DNA of 10,210 bases from Pseudomonadota bacterium (GTDB taxonomy: Bacteria > BMS3Abin14): the NCBI GenBank assembly GCA_003229755.1, contig QIFJ01000055.1:1-10210 (forward strand), read 5' to 3'. Position 1 is the first letter of the stretch. Each line of letters starts with the position of its first letter. The translations under genes and the position numbers were made by a program. Under the pieces are notes generated by a model. It was not told the origin of the DNA. It ran no database searches and saw only the letters and a program-made list of their open reading frames with translations. Shown piece after piece: positions 1 through 7,278 of this stretch.

Positions 1-795
1 GCAAGCATTGGTGATATTGTGGATGTAATAAGGGAAGTGGCCGACCAGATCAGCCTTCTCTCCATTAATGCATCTATCATTGCTGCGCAGGCAGGTGAAC
101 ATGGCAAGGGGTTCGCGGTCGTTGCAGAGGAAGTGGGCAACCTTTCCGTTACTACGACGGAGAGCGTTCAGCGAATAGAGGAAGTAATAAAAAGTGTCAG
201 AAAGGATGTTGACGAAGCGGTTAAGATGATGAGGGAAGTATCAGAAGGGGTGGAATCCTCCATTTCAACAGCGGACCAGACGGGAGTTGTACTTAAGGAT
301 ATAGCGGATCACTCATCGCAATCAGCGGACAGGGCCAGGCAAATAGCCGAAGCCGCTTCTGAACAGGTAAACAGGGGCCAGGATATACTGAAGGTTGTAA
401 CAAAAAACCTGGAGGAGGTCCTTCAGATAAAAAGGACCGTTGACGAGCAGCAAGGCGGCAGCAAGCTTATCGTTGCTTCAACTGATGAAATAATGGAGGC
501 GACCAGAAAACTCAAACACAGCACAAGTGAGCAGGCGAGGGAAAGCGGTATTATTTCACAGGGTGTTGCCGAAACCCTCAATTTTTCAAGGAAGATGAAG
601 GAAGCATTGGGCAAGGAGCAGGAAGCCAGCCGCGAAATAGTAAGATCGCTCGGTATGATAGCTGACGTGGCTGATAAAACCGGAACGGCCATGAAAGCCC
701 TGGAAGCTGTTGTTCACGACCTTTCCACCCTTGCCGACAAACTCGGTCCCGAGGTCGCCAGGTTCAGGTTGAAGGAATCTGACGAACAAAGCTGA
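1..795 (+). CDS. Methyl-accepting chemotaxis protein, C-terminal part (5' end outside window)
   Basis: The frame is open from the first base of the window to a TGA at 793-795, giving 264 codons of the cytoplasmic signalling domain. Codons 18-45 match the conserved hairpin tip that binds CheA and CheW: the family motif resembles DQTNLLALNAAIEAARAGE, and here it reads DQISLLSINAS followed by AAQAGEHGKGFAVVAEEV. About 215 residues follow the tip. They are rich in Ala, Glu, Lys, Ser and Gln with heptad-like hydrophobic spacing, as in the antiparallel coiled coil. No CheR/CheB-tethering pentapeptide (NWETF type) is seen at the C-terminus, which ends in ESDEQS. The GTG at 19 is internal and not the true start. 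The sensor, membrane segments and HAMP domain must lie upstream. Family assignment is firm; the ligand is unknown. No U-rich terminator hairpin is visible after the stop. Confidence 0.93.
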   Translation, partial: ASIGDIVDVIREVADQISLLSINASIIAAQAGEHGKGFAVVAEEVGNLSVTTTESVQRIEEVIKSVRKDVDEAVKMMREVSEGVESSISTADQTGVVLKDIADHSSQSADRARQIAEAASEQVNRGQDILKVVTKNLEEVLQIKRTVDEQQGGSKLIVASTDEIMEATRKLKHSTSEQARESGIISQGVAETLNFSRKMKEALGKEQEASREIVRSLGMIADVADKTGTAMKALEAVVHDLSTLADKLGPEVARFRLKESDEQS

Positions 796-815
796 TTCAA
801 GATCGACCACGCTAT

Positions 816-1113
816 TTGATCCAAGGTCCAAAATCCAAGGTCCAAGATCGGCTACGCCTATGCGTGGGGTCCCATGACCCAAGACCCAGGTCCCAGGTAA
901 AGCCACATAGCTTGTCACCCTATCCTGTCATTTTCACTCCAGAGCCCAGAGCCTAACGCCCAGTGCCTATCTCCCTATCCCCTCCATCCCTGTTAGAATT
1001 AATCGCCTGCCGTTCTTTCGCCTTTGTTCTGTCCACAGCCTATAGCCTACCGCCTATAGCCCATAGCCTGGTTCCTCTAATTTCTAATGTTCTAATGCTC
1101 TAAACTCAATCTC
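816..1113. repeat. Degenerate 7-base repeat block in the MCP to binding-protein spacer
   Basis: The spacer is almost wholly built from imperfect 7-base units. From 816 the units read ttgatcc, aaggtcc, aaaatcc, aaggtcc, aagatcg, and phase holds through ccatgac, ccaagac, ccaggtc, ccaggta up to about 906. From 934 the units are tcactcc, agagccc, agagcct, aacgccc, agtgcct, atctccc, tatcccc. From 1035 they are acagcct, atagcct, accgcct, atagccc, atagcct, ggttcct, then ctaattt, ctaatgt, with a one-base slip into ctctaaa and ctcaatc. No gene is supported here. The repeats resemble in kind the heptanucleotide STRR repeats of cyanobacteria, but no link is claimed. Function is unknown. Confidence 0.8.
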
Positions 1114-1132
1114 CAGGCAAACCAGATACCCC

Positions 1133-1160
1133 TTGCGGAAATGGTCTTTTCTGTTATAAT
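1133..1160 (+). promoter_or_regulatory. Sigma-70-type promoter with extended -10 for the binding-protein gene
   Basis: A perfect TATAAT at 1155-1160 is preceded by TGT, giving an extended -10. A weak -35 (TTGCGG, 1133-1138) sits 16 bases upstream. Transcription would begin near 1167, leaving an untranslated leader of about 75 bases before the ATG at 1243. The call rests on sequence match alone. The promoter probably also serves the downstream histidine kinase. Confidence 0.55.
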
Positions 1161-1242
1161 TATCAAAACGGTAGAGTTTCACATAAAATCCAAAACTAAC
1201 AACAAACCGCTTGGGCACGCTATTCTTGCAGGGGGATGAGGT

Positions 1243-2409
1243 ATGCGTAGTTTTGCCTGTTTTTTCAGGGCATTCTCTATCCTGTTTATCGTAACTTTGC
1301 TCTTACCGGGACCAGTATCGGGTGATAATCAGATACGAATCGGCGTTTCCCTTGGGCTGACGGGCCGTTACTCGCCCATGGGGGGCATGCAGGAGAAGGG
1401 TTTCAGGCTCTGGGAAAAGGATGTCAACGACAGGGGGGGCATTCTCGGCAGGAAAGTGGAGGTCGTCATCTACAACGACAACAGCGACCCCCAGACAGCC
1501 ATCGGGCACTACAAGAAGCTTATCCTGAAAGATAGGGTTGACCTCCTCTTCGGGCCCTACTCCAGCGGTATCACGGCAGCTGTGCTGCCCGTTACAGAGA
1601 AATACGGTTATCCTGTAATAGCAACCGGCGCCTCATCGGATACTCTCTGGCAGCAGGGATATAGAGGAGCTTTCGGTGTTTTTACATCCGCAAGCAAATA
1701 TGTCGTTGGATTTCTTGAAATGATAGCAATGGAAGGTTACACAAAACTCGCAATTGTCGGCGCCAGCGATGCTTTCTCCCGATCAACAGCACAAGGAGTG
1801 AAAAAGTGGGGCGAGAGGTTAGGGCTCGAGATCGTCCTGAACGAGGAGTTTGAAATGGGGTTGGATAACCTTGATGAGTACGCTTTTTCAGCGAAATTTT
1901 CAGGGGCACAGGTCCTCATTGTCGCCGGACATCTGGAGGAATCCGTCCAGATGAAGAGGTCACTCAAACGTATCGGCTGGAGGCCTGAGATTTATTACGC
2001 TTCCGTCGGGCCGGCCCTTGATCGTTACAGGGAACTTCTTGGTGAGGACGCTGAAAAGGTATTTTCATCGTCGCAGTGGGAACCTGAGTGCGCTGTTTGC
2101 CCGCCGGGATTCATTGATTTTGAGAGACGCTTTAAAGCAGCTTACAACGAAACTCCCTCCTACCATGCCGCGGCGGCTTTCGCGGGGGGACAGATCTACG
2201 AGAATGCTATAGGCAGGATAGGAGGGATCGACAGGGAAAAAATAATAGACATACTGTACACCCTGGACATCAATACAGCCTTTGGGAGGTTTGGAGTAGA
2301 CAAACACGGCATGCAGTTGAGGCACTTTCCCCTTATCATCCAGTGGCAGAACGGGAAAAAGGAGATAGTCTGGCCCCATGACCTCAGGACCGCAAAACCT
2401 GTTTTCTGA
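1243..2409 (+). CDS. Periplasmic ligand-binding protein, branched-chain amino acid type (Peripla_BP_6/LivJ-like)
   Basis: This is a 388-residue exported binding protein. Residues 1-27 form a signal peptide: a basic start, a hydrophobic core (SILFIVTLLL) and probable cleavage after VSG. The mature N-terminus IRIGVSLGLTGRYSPMG is the classic opening of the LivJ/Peripla_BP_6 family, followed by GGILGRKVEVVIYND and DLLFGPYSSG, which line the ligand cleft in relatives. Length is typical. The ATG is preceded by GGGGGA at 1231-1236 with six bases of spacing, and there is no better start. No LivH/M/G/F permease or ATPase genes are nearby. Instead a hybrid histidine kinase follows after 147 bases, so the protein probably acts as a sensing partner rather than in transport. 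It carries a close cysteine pair, C283-A-V-C286, that could form a disulfide. The ligand could be an amino acid, amide or other small organic molecule and cannot be read from the sequence. Confidence 0.88.
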   Translation: MRSFACFFRAFSILFIVTLLLPGPVSGDNQIRIGVSLGLTGRYSPMGGMQEKGFRLWEKDVNDRGGILGRKVEVVIYNDNSDPQTAIGHYKKLILKDRVDLLFGPYSSGITAAVLPVTEKYGYPVIATGASSDTLWQQGYRGAFGVFTSASKYVVGFLEMIAMEGYTKLAIVGASDAFSRSTAQGVKKWGERLGLEIVLNEEFEMGLDNLDEYAFSAKFSGAQVLIVAGHLEESVQMKRSLKRIGWRPEIYYASVGPALDRYRELLGEDAEKVFSSSQWEPECAVCPPGFIDFERRFKAAYNETPSYHAAAAFAGGQIYENAIGRIGGIDREKIIDILYTLDINTAFGRFGVDKHGMQLRHFPLIIQWQNGKKEIVWPHDLRTAKPVF

Positions 2410-2453
2410 TTATGGATCATCTCCAAATCAATGACTTGCACCGCATTACAATC

Positions 2454-2540
2454 GCGCCCGAGCATGGGCGCCCGAATCCATAACCTTAATATATAGTTAT
2501 GGATTCGTGAGGGAGGGGAAAACGACGCTTTTCCCTTCCC
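2454..2540 (+). promoter_or_regulatory. Three consecutive hairpins in the leader of the histidine kinase gene
   Basis: Three inverted repeats stand almost end to end. The first is gcgccc (2454-2459) with gggcgc (2466-2471). The second is a perfect 12-base stem, cgaatccataac (2473-2484) with gttatggattcg (2496-2507), around an 11-base loop. The third pairs gggaggggaaaa (2511-2522) with ttttcccttccc (2529-2540) across a 6-base loop, with one G-U pair. None is followed by a clean run of T, so simple intrinsic terminators are unlikely. They may set the ratio of binding protein to kinase by mRNA processing, protection or attenuation; that role is inference. Confidence 0.6.
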
Positions 2541-2545
2541 GCGGA

Positions 2546-2573
2546 GTAAAAAAGCCATGGATGGACTTTTTAC
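2546..2573 (+). repeat. Palindromic repeat overlapping the kinase start codon (copy 1)
   Basis: The stem gtaaaaaag (2546-2554, with one extra A) pairs with ctttttac (2566-2573). Inside it, ccat (2555-2558) pairs with atgg (2561-2564). The kinase ATG at 2557-2559 lies within the stem. Read on the minus strand, the element closely matches the hairpin at 7279-7317: both share tcgtaaaaagtccat, then one differing base, then catggcttttt. Two near-identical copies about 4.7 kb apart point to a dispersed repeat family rather than chance. Confidence 0.75.
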
Positions 2574-5500
2574 GACCATATCAAATTTCATAAACAGTAT
2601 TCTTTTCCGGATAGCGGCCCCCGTTATTCTGGTCCTTCTTGTGGTTTTACCCGCGTTGTACTTCTCCTTGTACGATAACTTTTCCGAACAGGAACTCCTT
2701 CACACCAGCAAGGAAATGGAATGGTTCGGCAGGGAGATTTATAACATGGTGAGCTCCAGATATGACGATCTGGTCGTAGAGGGCCTTTCAGGTAGTGAGC
2801 TGGCAGTCAGGGTAAGGAAGGGCCTCACCATCGGGATCGTGGATGAGTTCATGGATCAGAACGATCTTTTCGGGATGATCCACGGGCCCTATAAAGAGAT
2901 GATCATGGTAAAGGGCATTACCCTTGTAGACAGTTACAAGGTCCATGAAACCCTCCATGAAAGGGATTCATTGACCCTCGACAATACATACATTAACGGA
3001 CAGAGATTTTTCAGCTACAGGACCTCCTTCAGCCCCTGGGGATGGCACATCTATCTGTTTAAGGATGCAAGTCAATATGTGCTCGATCAGAACCGGATAA
3101 AAAATACCTTTCTGATATTCAGCACCGTTCTGCTGGGTGGTTTTTTATTGCTTCTCACCTACCTTGTATTCACCTTCCGCCGCGTGAAGACGGATATAGT
3201 AGAGCCCCTCCAGATGGAGAGTCTCCCGCGGTACAGAGGAATATCGGAGTTCGAGTTCCTGAGCGAAACTATCGGTGAGATGATGAGGTCGCTTGCCGAG
3301 AAGAACACATGGATCAACAATCTCATTTCCACCGCAGGCACCGTGATAATAGTTACCGATGAAGATGGGGAAATAGTCCTCTTTAACAGGACCGGCGAAG
3401 AGCTTACCGGTTTTGATCAGGATGAAATTATTGGGACCATCCTGTGGGATATTCTGGTTGCCGACCACGAGGTCTACAGGATCAGGACCGAACACGAAAA
3501 ACTATTCAGCGCCGGTGAAGCGGTATCCTACAGGGGCCATATTCTCAGAAAAGACAAAAAAGAAGTTAGCGTGCTTTTTAATAATACCCTTATTTCAGGT
3601 CCGGATGCCGGATCGAGATTCGCCATATACACCGGGATCGACATGACTGACCTTGAGAGGGCCGAAAAAGAGCTGTTAATTCGTACAAGCCAGCAAACTA
3701 TAATTGCCGAGCTGGGAAAGTCCGCTCTTTCAGGCGTAGAACTGCAGGAGGTAATGGATATGGCCGTTGCCGCGGTTGCCGAAAACCTGAAAGTGAAACA
3801 CTGTAAGATCCTGGAACTTCTACCGGGCGGGGAAGAACTGCTGCTCCGCTCCGGTGTCGGGTGGAAGGAAGGTCTTGTCGGCATTGCAACTGTGGGTACG
3901 GGAACAGATTCCCAGGCAGGGTACACTCTGGACAGCAATGAACCCGTAATAGTAAAAGATCTGCGGACCGAATCGAGGTTTACGGGTTCCGCGCTGCTCA
4001 CAGATCATGAAATATTAAGCGGTGTGAGTGTGGTCATACAGGGAGCCGCCAAGCCCTTCGGTGTTCTTGAAGTGCATTCAGTCTCGAGCCGATCCTTTTC
4101 AGAGCATGATATCAACTTTATCAAGTCTGTAGCAAACGTACTTGGTGAAGCAATAGTTCGAAAGAGAGCTGAAGAGGCACTTGTCGAAAGCGAGGAAAAA
4201 TACAGGGTTCTGGTGGAAAATGCCAACGAGGCCATCTTTATCGCCCAGGATAACTATATAAAGTTTCCCAACCCCAAAACCCTGGAGTTGACAGGTTATA
4301 CTGAAGACGAACTTGCCAACACTCCTTTCGTTAATATAATCCATCCGGAAGACAGGGATATGGTTGTGGACAGGTACACAAAAAGGCTGAGAGGCGAAGA
4401 ATCTCCCTCAACCTACTCCTTCAGGGTGATCGACAAGGAAGGAAGGGTCCTCTGGACCATGTTGAACACGATCCTTGTTACGTGGGAGGGAAGGCCGGCG
4501 ACCCTTAACTTTATTCAAGACATCACGGAGCAGAAGAACCTGGAGGCCCAGGTCATGCAGGCCCAGAAAATGGAGAGCATCGGCACACTGGCAGGCGGCA
4601 TCGCTCACGACTTTAATAATCTCCTTGGCGGGATCCTGGGATACGCATCTTTGATGAAGATGGATATCAAGGAGGGTGATGATCTGTTCAAGCCTGTAGA
4701 TATGATAGAAAAGAGCGCTACCAGGGCGGCAGATCTTACGAACCAGCTCCTGGGTTTTGCCAGGGCGGGTAAATATGATGTGAAGCCAGTTGACCTGAAT
4801 TCGGTCGTTGAGGAGACTCTCGGCATCCTGGAAAGAACCCTGGATAAATCCGTCGAGATCAAAAAAATCCTGGACAGCTCACTTCCTCCCATAAAGGGTG
4901 ACCCGGGGCAGCTGCAGCAGATCATCATGAACCTCTGCATAAACTCCGCTGATGCCATGCCGGAGGGAGGTCAGCTGATCCTGGAGACATTCGTTGAAAA
5001 TCTGACCAGCAGCTTTCTGCTTTCGCATTCCGAAGCCAAACCGGGACCTTACGTCTCTATCTCCGTTACCGATACCGGAGTCGGTATGGACAAGGAAACT
5101 GTGAGTAAGATATTTGACCCCTTCTTTACCACAAAGGAGGTGGGAAAGGGCACCGGCCTCGGGCTTTCAATGGTTTACGGTGTGGTCAAAAACCATGGAG
5201 GGCTTGTGAACGTATATAGCGAACCGGGCCAGGGTACGACATTCAGGATCTTTATTCCCATCGGAGCTGGGACCGCAAAGAAGGAGGAGAAAGAAAAGGC
5301 ACAGCCGTACGAGGGAAACGAAAAAATACTCGTGGTGGATGACGAGGAGCAGATAAGGGCTCTTGCAAAAGACATTCTGGAGAGCTTCGGTTACAGTGTA
5401 GTTCTTGCGGCAGGCGGCTCTGAAGCCGTGAAGATATACCAGAGGAATATGGAAAAGATCGATATGGTTCTCCTTGATATGATCATGCCAAAAATGAGCG

Positions 5501-5685
5501 GGAAGAAAACTTTCGAGAAACTAAAGGGGATAAATCCGGATATCAAGACACTTCTTTCAAGCGGTTTTTCGCAAACGGGCAAGGCTCAGGAGATCCTGTC
5601 GGAGGGGGTCCGCGATTTCATCCAGAAACCCTACCAGGTCAGTGAATTGATGCTGAAGGTGAGGAGTGTTCTCGACTCCGCCTAA
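2557..5685 (+). CDS. Membrane-bound hybrid sensor histidine kinase (sensor, PAS, GAF, PAS, HisKA, HATPase, receiver)
   Basis: This 1042-residue protein has a membrane segment at about 18-39, a periplasmic region at about 40-183 whose end (SFSPWGWHIYLFKDAS) looks Cache-like, and a second membrane segment at about 184-207. Then come PAS (about 250-368), GAF (about 385-535) and PAS (about 545-660). The kinase core has its phosphoacceptor His684 in GGIAHDFNNLL, N-box residues N792 and N796, DTGVGM at 839-844, FDPFFTTK at 853-860 and GKGTGLGL at 863-870. The C-terminal receiver (about 922-1040) has acidic residues D928/D929, phosphoacceptor D974, S1001/S1002 and K1024, all intact. It should autophosphorylate and pass phosphate to its own receiver; a downstream HPt protein or regulator is not encoded here. 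The start is ATG 2557 with GGAG at 2543-2546, ten bases upstream; the first seven codons lie in a palindromic repeat. The upstream binding protein is the likely input partner. Confidence 0.94.
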   Translation: MDGLFTTISNFINSILFRIAAPVILVLLVVLPALYFSLYDNFSEQELLHTSKEMEWFGREIYNMVSSRYDDLVVEGLSGSELAVRVRKGLTIGIVDEFMDQNDLFGMIHGPYKEMIMVKGITLVDSYKVHETLHERDSLTLDNTYINGQRFFSYRTSFSPWGWHIYLFKDASQYVLDQNRIKNTFLIFSTVLLGGFLLLLTYLVFTFRRVKTDIVEPLQMESLPRYRGISEFEFLSETIGEMMRSLAEKNTWINNLISTAGTVIIVTDEDGEIVLFNRTGEELTGFDQDEIIGTILWDILVADHEVYRIRTEHEKLFSAGEAVSYRGHILRKDKKEVSVLFNNTLISGPDAGSRFAIYTGIDMTDLERAEKELLIRTSQQTIIAELGKSALSGVELQEVMDMAVAAVAENLKVKHCKILELLPGGEELLLRSGVGWKEGLVGIATVGTGTDSQAGYTLDSNEPVIVKDLRTESRFTGSALLTDHEILSGVSVVIQGAAKPFGVLEVHSVSSRSFSEHDINFIKSVANVLGEAIVRKRAEEALVESEEKYRVLVENANEAIFIAQDNYIKFPNPKTLELTGYTEDELANTPFVNIIHPEDRDMVVDRYTKRLRGEESPSTYSFRVIDKEGRVLWTMLNTILVTWEGRPATLNFIQDITEQKNLEAQVMQAQKMESIGTLAGGIAHDFNNLLGGILGYASLMKMDIKEGDDLFKPVDMIEKSATRAADLTNQLLGFARAGKYDVKPVDLNSVVEETLGILERTLDKSVEIKKILDSSLPPIKGDPGQLQQIIMNLCINSADAMPEGGQLILETFVENLTSSFLLSHSEAKPGPYVSISVTDTGVGMDKETVSKIFDPFFTTKEVGKGTGLGLSMVYGVVKNHGGLVNVYSEPGQGTTFRIFIPIGAGTAKKEEKEKAQPYEGNEKILVVDDEEQIRALAKDILESFGYSVVLAAGGSEAVKIYQRNMEKIDMVLLDMIMPKMSGKKTFEKLKGINPDIKTLLSSGFSQTGKAQEILSEGVRDFIQKPYQVSELMLKVRSVLDSA

Positions 5686-5692
5686 AAGCGAG

Positions 5693-5755
5693 GTTTCTAG
5701 TTTCTGGTTTCTAATTTCTAGTAGACCAACAACTAACAACTATCAACTCATAAAT
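5693..5755. repeat. 7-base repeat block between convergent genes
   Basis: The 70-base gap between the kinase stop and the stop of the opposing gene is almost entirely heptads in one unbroken phase: gtttcta, gtttctg, gtttcta, atttcta, gtagacc, aacaact, aacaact, atcaact, cataaat. The motif changes from TTTCT-type to AACT-type halfway while the 7-base phase is kept. There is no obvious bidirectional terminator hairpin here. Confidence 0.8.
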
Positions 5756-6871
5756 TTAATCAAAGACAAGCACAGGAAGAATCGCTTCCCTTGAATCCAG
5801 CTTGAAAAGTTCCTCGAAGTCGTCAAAGGGGATCCGGTGGGTAATTATCTGTTTGAGCTGCTCCTCGTAAGTGTTCACAATCTCTTCCAGATGAATCACC
5901 GCTGATTCAAAGGCGTCTCTGCCGGATTTGAGGCTTCCCAGAATAATCTGGTTTTTTTCAACCAGGTTCCTCAACAATCGGGCTGTCTGGAGGTTGGTCT
6001 GGTGTTCCTCTGGCTCGGTTTCAGGTATTGCCATCAGGACGCTCACGGCGTTGGCGTCCATTAGAGGGAGTATTTTCATGATGTAACCAGGGTCACCAGT
6101 GGTCTCGAAGATCTGACGGAAACGGTGCCCCCTTTCCTCCAGGCCTTCTGTGGAAATTCGGGTTGTGTTGATGTATTCCAGATCCATGTGTTCAAAGATC
6201 CCGGACCTTTTATCGTCTGCCTCTCTCCTGCCGAATACCGTGAGCCTGTATCCGTAAAGAGATGTGAGCATCGTTGTCAGTATGCCCACGGGACCCAACC
6301 CTGTGATCAGCGTGTTGGGGATCACCTTGTCTTCGTCATGGTAGCAGAAAAAGTTATATCTCTGCCTGGTTTCAATCAACTCCATATGCGCTTTCTCGGC
6401 AACGCTGAGGGGTGTTATCAGAGTCGCAAACTCTTCGAGCTCTGGCGGGACCTTTACCAGATAACGGGGTTTTTCGACCATGAATTCTCTGGCAAAACCA
6501 TGGGATCCGTTTATTCCGCAGTTGGTCGACAGGTCAAGATGAACACACATATCGCTCCTGGCGTCAATGCAGTGCTCGCAGTCCCGCCTGACCGTCGGGA
6601 CAACCAGGTCGCCCGGTTCGAAATCTTTTACCATGGACCCTGTTTCGGCAACCCTCCCGGCCGCAATATGCCCCATTACCAGAAAATCAGACACTTCCGG
6701 GAGGGATCTTTCGTCCAGTTGCATAACAAGCCGGTCCCGGCGGGTAAACCCGACCTGGGTAATACGAACGAGTACTTCGTCTTCTTCCAGTTGTGGCACT
6801 GGAATATCGCGTATCTCAGGTGAACTGGTACCGGGTACCTTGACAATGCTCCTCACTCGCCGGGATTTCAT
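5756..6871 (-). CDS. Glucose-dehydrogenase-like medium-chain dehydrogenase with degenerate catalytic zinc site
   Basis: From ATG 6871 this is a 371-residue protein. It resembles the archaeal-type glucose 1-dehydrogenase branch of the medium-chain dehydrogenases, for example in GDLVVPTVRR, the HGFAREFMVEKPRYLVKVP segment and PLSVAEKA. The GroES-like half comes first, then a Rossmann fold with GLGPVG at 191-196 followed by VFGRRE, suited to NAD(P). Cysteines at 98, 101 and 109 (C-x2-C-x7-C) match the structural zinc lobe. The catalytic zinc ligands look lost: the usual GxCGTD reads GFTRRD (41-46), GHE reads GHI (67-69), and the usual EPLSV reads TPLSV (153-157). Only His68 remains. A longer start at 6946 is open, but family alignment and a promoter right before 6871 favour the shorter form; no clear ribosome binding site precedes either. 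It may be a zinc-independent oxidoreductase or a non-catalytic binding protein. The substrate is unknown. The gene converges with the kinase gene. Confidence 0.82.
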   Translation of the reverse strand: MKSRRVRSIVKVPGTSSPEIRDIPVPQLEEDEVLVRITQVGFTRRDRLVMQLDERSLPEVSDFLVMGHIAAGRVAETGSMVKDFEPGDLVVPTVRRDCEHCIDARSDMCVHLDLSTNCGINGSHGFAREFMVEKPRYLVKVPPELEEFATLITPLSVAEKAHMELIETRQRYNFFCYHDEDKVIPNTLITGLGPVGILTTMLTSLYGYRLTVFGRREADDKRSGIFEHMDLEYINTTRISTEGLEERGHRFRQIFETTGDPGYIMKILPLMDANAVSVLMAIPETEPEEHQTNLQTARLLRNLVEKNQIILGSLKSGRDAFESAVIHLEEIVNTYEEQLKQIITHRIPFDDFEELFKLDSREAILPVLVFD

Positions 6872-6878
6872 AAAAGTA

Positions 6879-6887
6879 ATTATAGCA
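6879..6887 (-). promoter_or_regulatory. Extended -10 element for the dehydrogenase gene, possibly leaderless
   Basis: On the minus strand TGCTATAAT gives a perfect -10 with the TGn extension. It ends seven bases before the ATG at 6871. No convincing -35 is seen at 16-18 bases. Initiation 6-8 bases below the -10 would fall on or next to the ATG, so the transcript would have essentially no leader. This agrees with the lack of a Shine-Dalgarno sequence. Confidence 0.45.
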
Positions 6888-6962
6888 TATGGAATTGAAT
6901 GAGTTTGTAGGTGTGGGCATTTATTCATGCATGAGACTTGGTACATCAGTCTGGGGCCGACC

Positions 6963-7033
6963 AGGGAGGAGGGAGGAGGAAAGAGGAAGGAGGGGGTTAC
7001 CTGAAACTAAGGACCCGGAACCCGGAACTCCAG
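6963..7033. repeat. 7-base repeat block, purine-rich then ACCCGGA type
   Basis: In one phase from 6964 the units are gggagga, gggagga, ggaaaga, ggaagga, gggggtt, acctgaa, actaagg, acccgga, acccgga, actccag. Directly after it lies a perfect small palindrome, ccagcc (7030-7035) and ggctgg (7039-7044). Bases 6963-6982 are the exact reverse complement of 7208-7227 across the spacer. No gene is supported in this stretch. Confidence 0.75.
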
Positions 7034-7044
7034 CCAACGGCTGG

Positions 7045-7154
7045 CGTCATTGCGAGGAGCATCGCAGGAGGCGGAGCGACGCGGCACAATCTGATGGTTT
7101 ATAAGATCGCTTTGCCATTAAGCTCCTTCCGCCGTCGTTTAAGCTATGGCGTGA
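7045..7154. repeat. Decayed MITE-like palindromic element (GTCATTGCGAGGAGC type)
   Basis: The left end gtcattgcgaggagc (7046-7060) followed by gagcgacgcggc and caatct resembles, from memory, a widespread bacterial dispersed repeat ending in GTCATTGCGAG. The right part (aagatcgctttgcc at 7103, then gccgtcg and gctatggcgtgac ending at 7154) reads like its worn inverted arm. Pairing between the arms is imperfect, so this would be an old copy. It encodes nothing. Confidence 0.45.
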
Positions 7155-7174
7155 CAAACGCGATGATTAATTCT

Positions 7175-7230
7175 GTGTCCTGGATTCCGTATTCTGACTC
7201 CTCCCTTTTTCCTCCTCCCTCCTCCCTTGA
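7175..7230. repeat. 7-base repeat block, pyrimidine-rich
   Basis: In one phase from 7175 the units are gtgtcct, ggattcc, gtattct, gactcct, ccctttt, tcctcct, ccctcct, cccttga. Bases 7208-7227 form an exact 20-base inverted repeat with 6963-6982. The block and its partner therefore bracket the palindrome and the MITE-like element in opposite orientation. Confidence 0.75.
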
Positions 7231-7278
7231 TATTTATACAGGTATTTCATATTATTGGCTCCTGCTTTCAATATTGAC

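Noticed and set aside
865..881. Terminator for the MCP gene (gggtc / gaccc hairpin, 867-880)
   Set aside because: The stem is only five bases with no T-run, and it arises within the heptad block.
586..918. Minus-strand open frame of 110 codons across the MCP end and repeat block
   Set aside because: It runs through 7-base repeats and antisense to the MCP; the regular peptide pattern is produced by the repeat.
816..1113. CRISPR array
   Set aside because: Units are 7 bases, contiguous and degenerate; there are no 24-40 base repeats with unique spacers and no cas genes.
6125..6823. Long plus-strand open frame (232 codons) opposite the dehydrogenase
   Set aside because: It is antisense to a well-supported family member, has no recognisable motifs and no ribosome binding site; its length follows from the codon use of the opposite strand.
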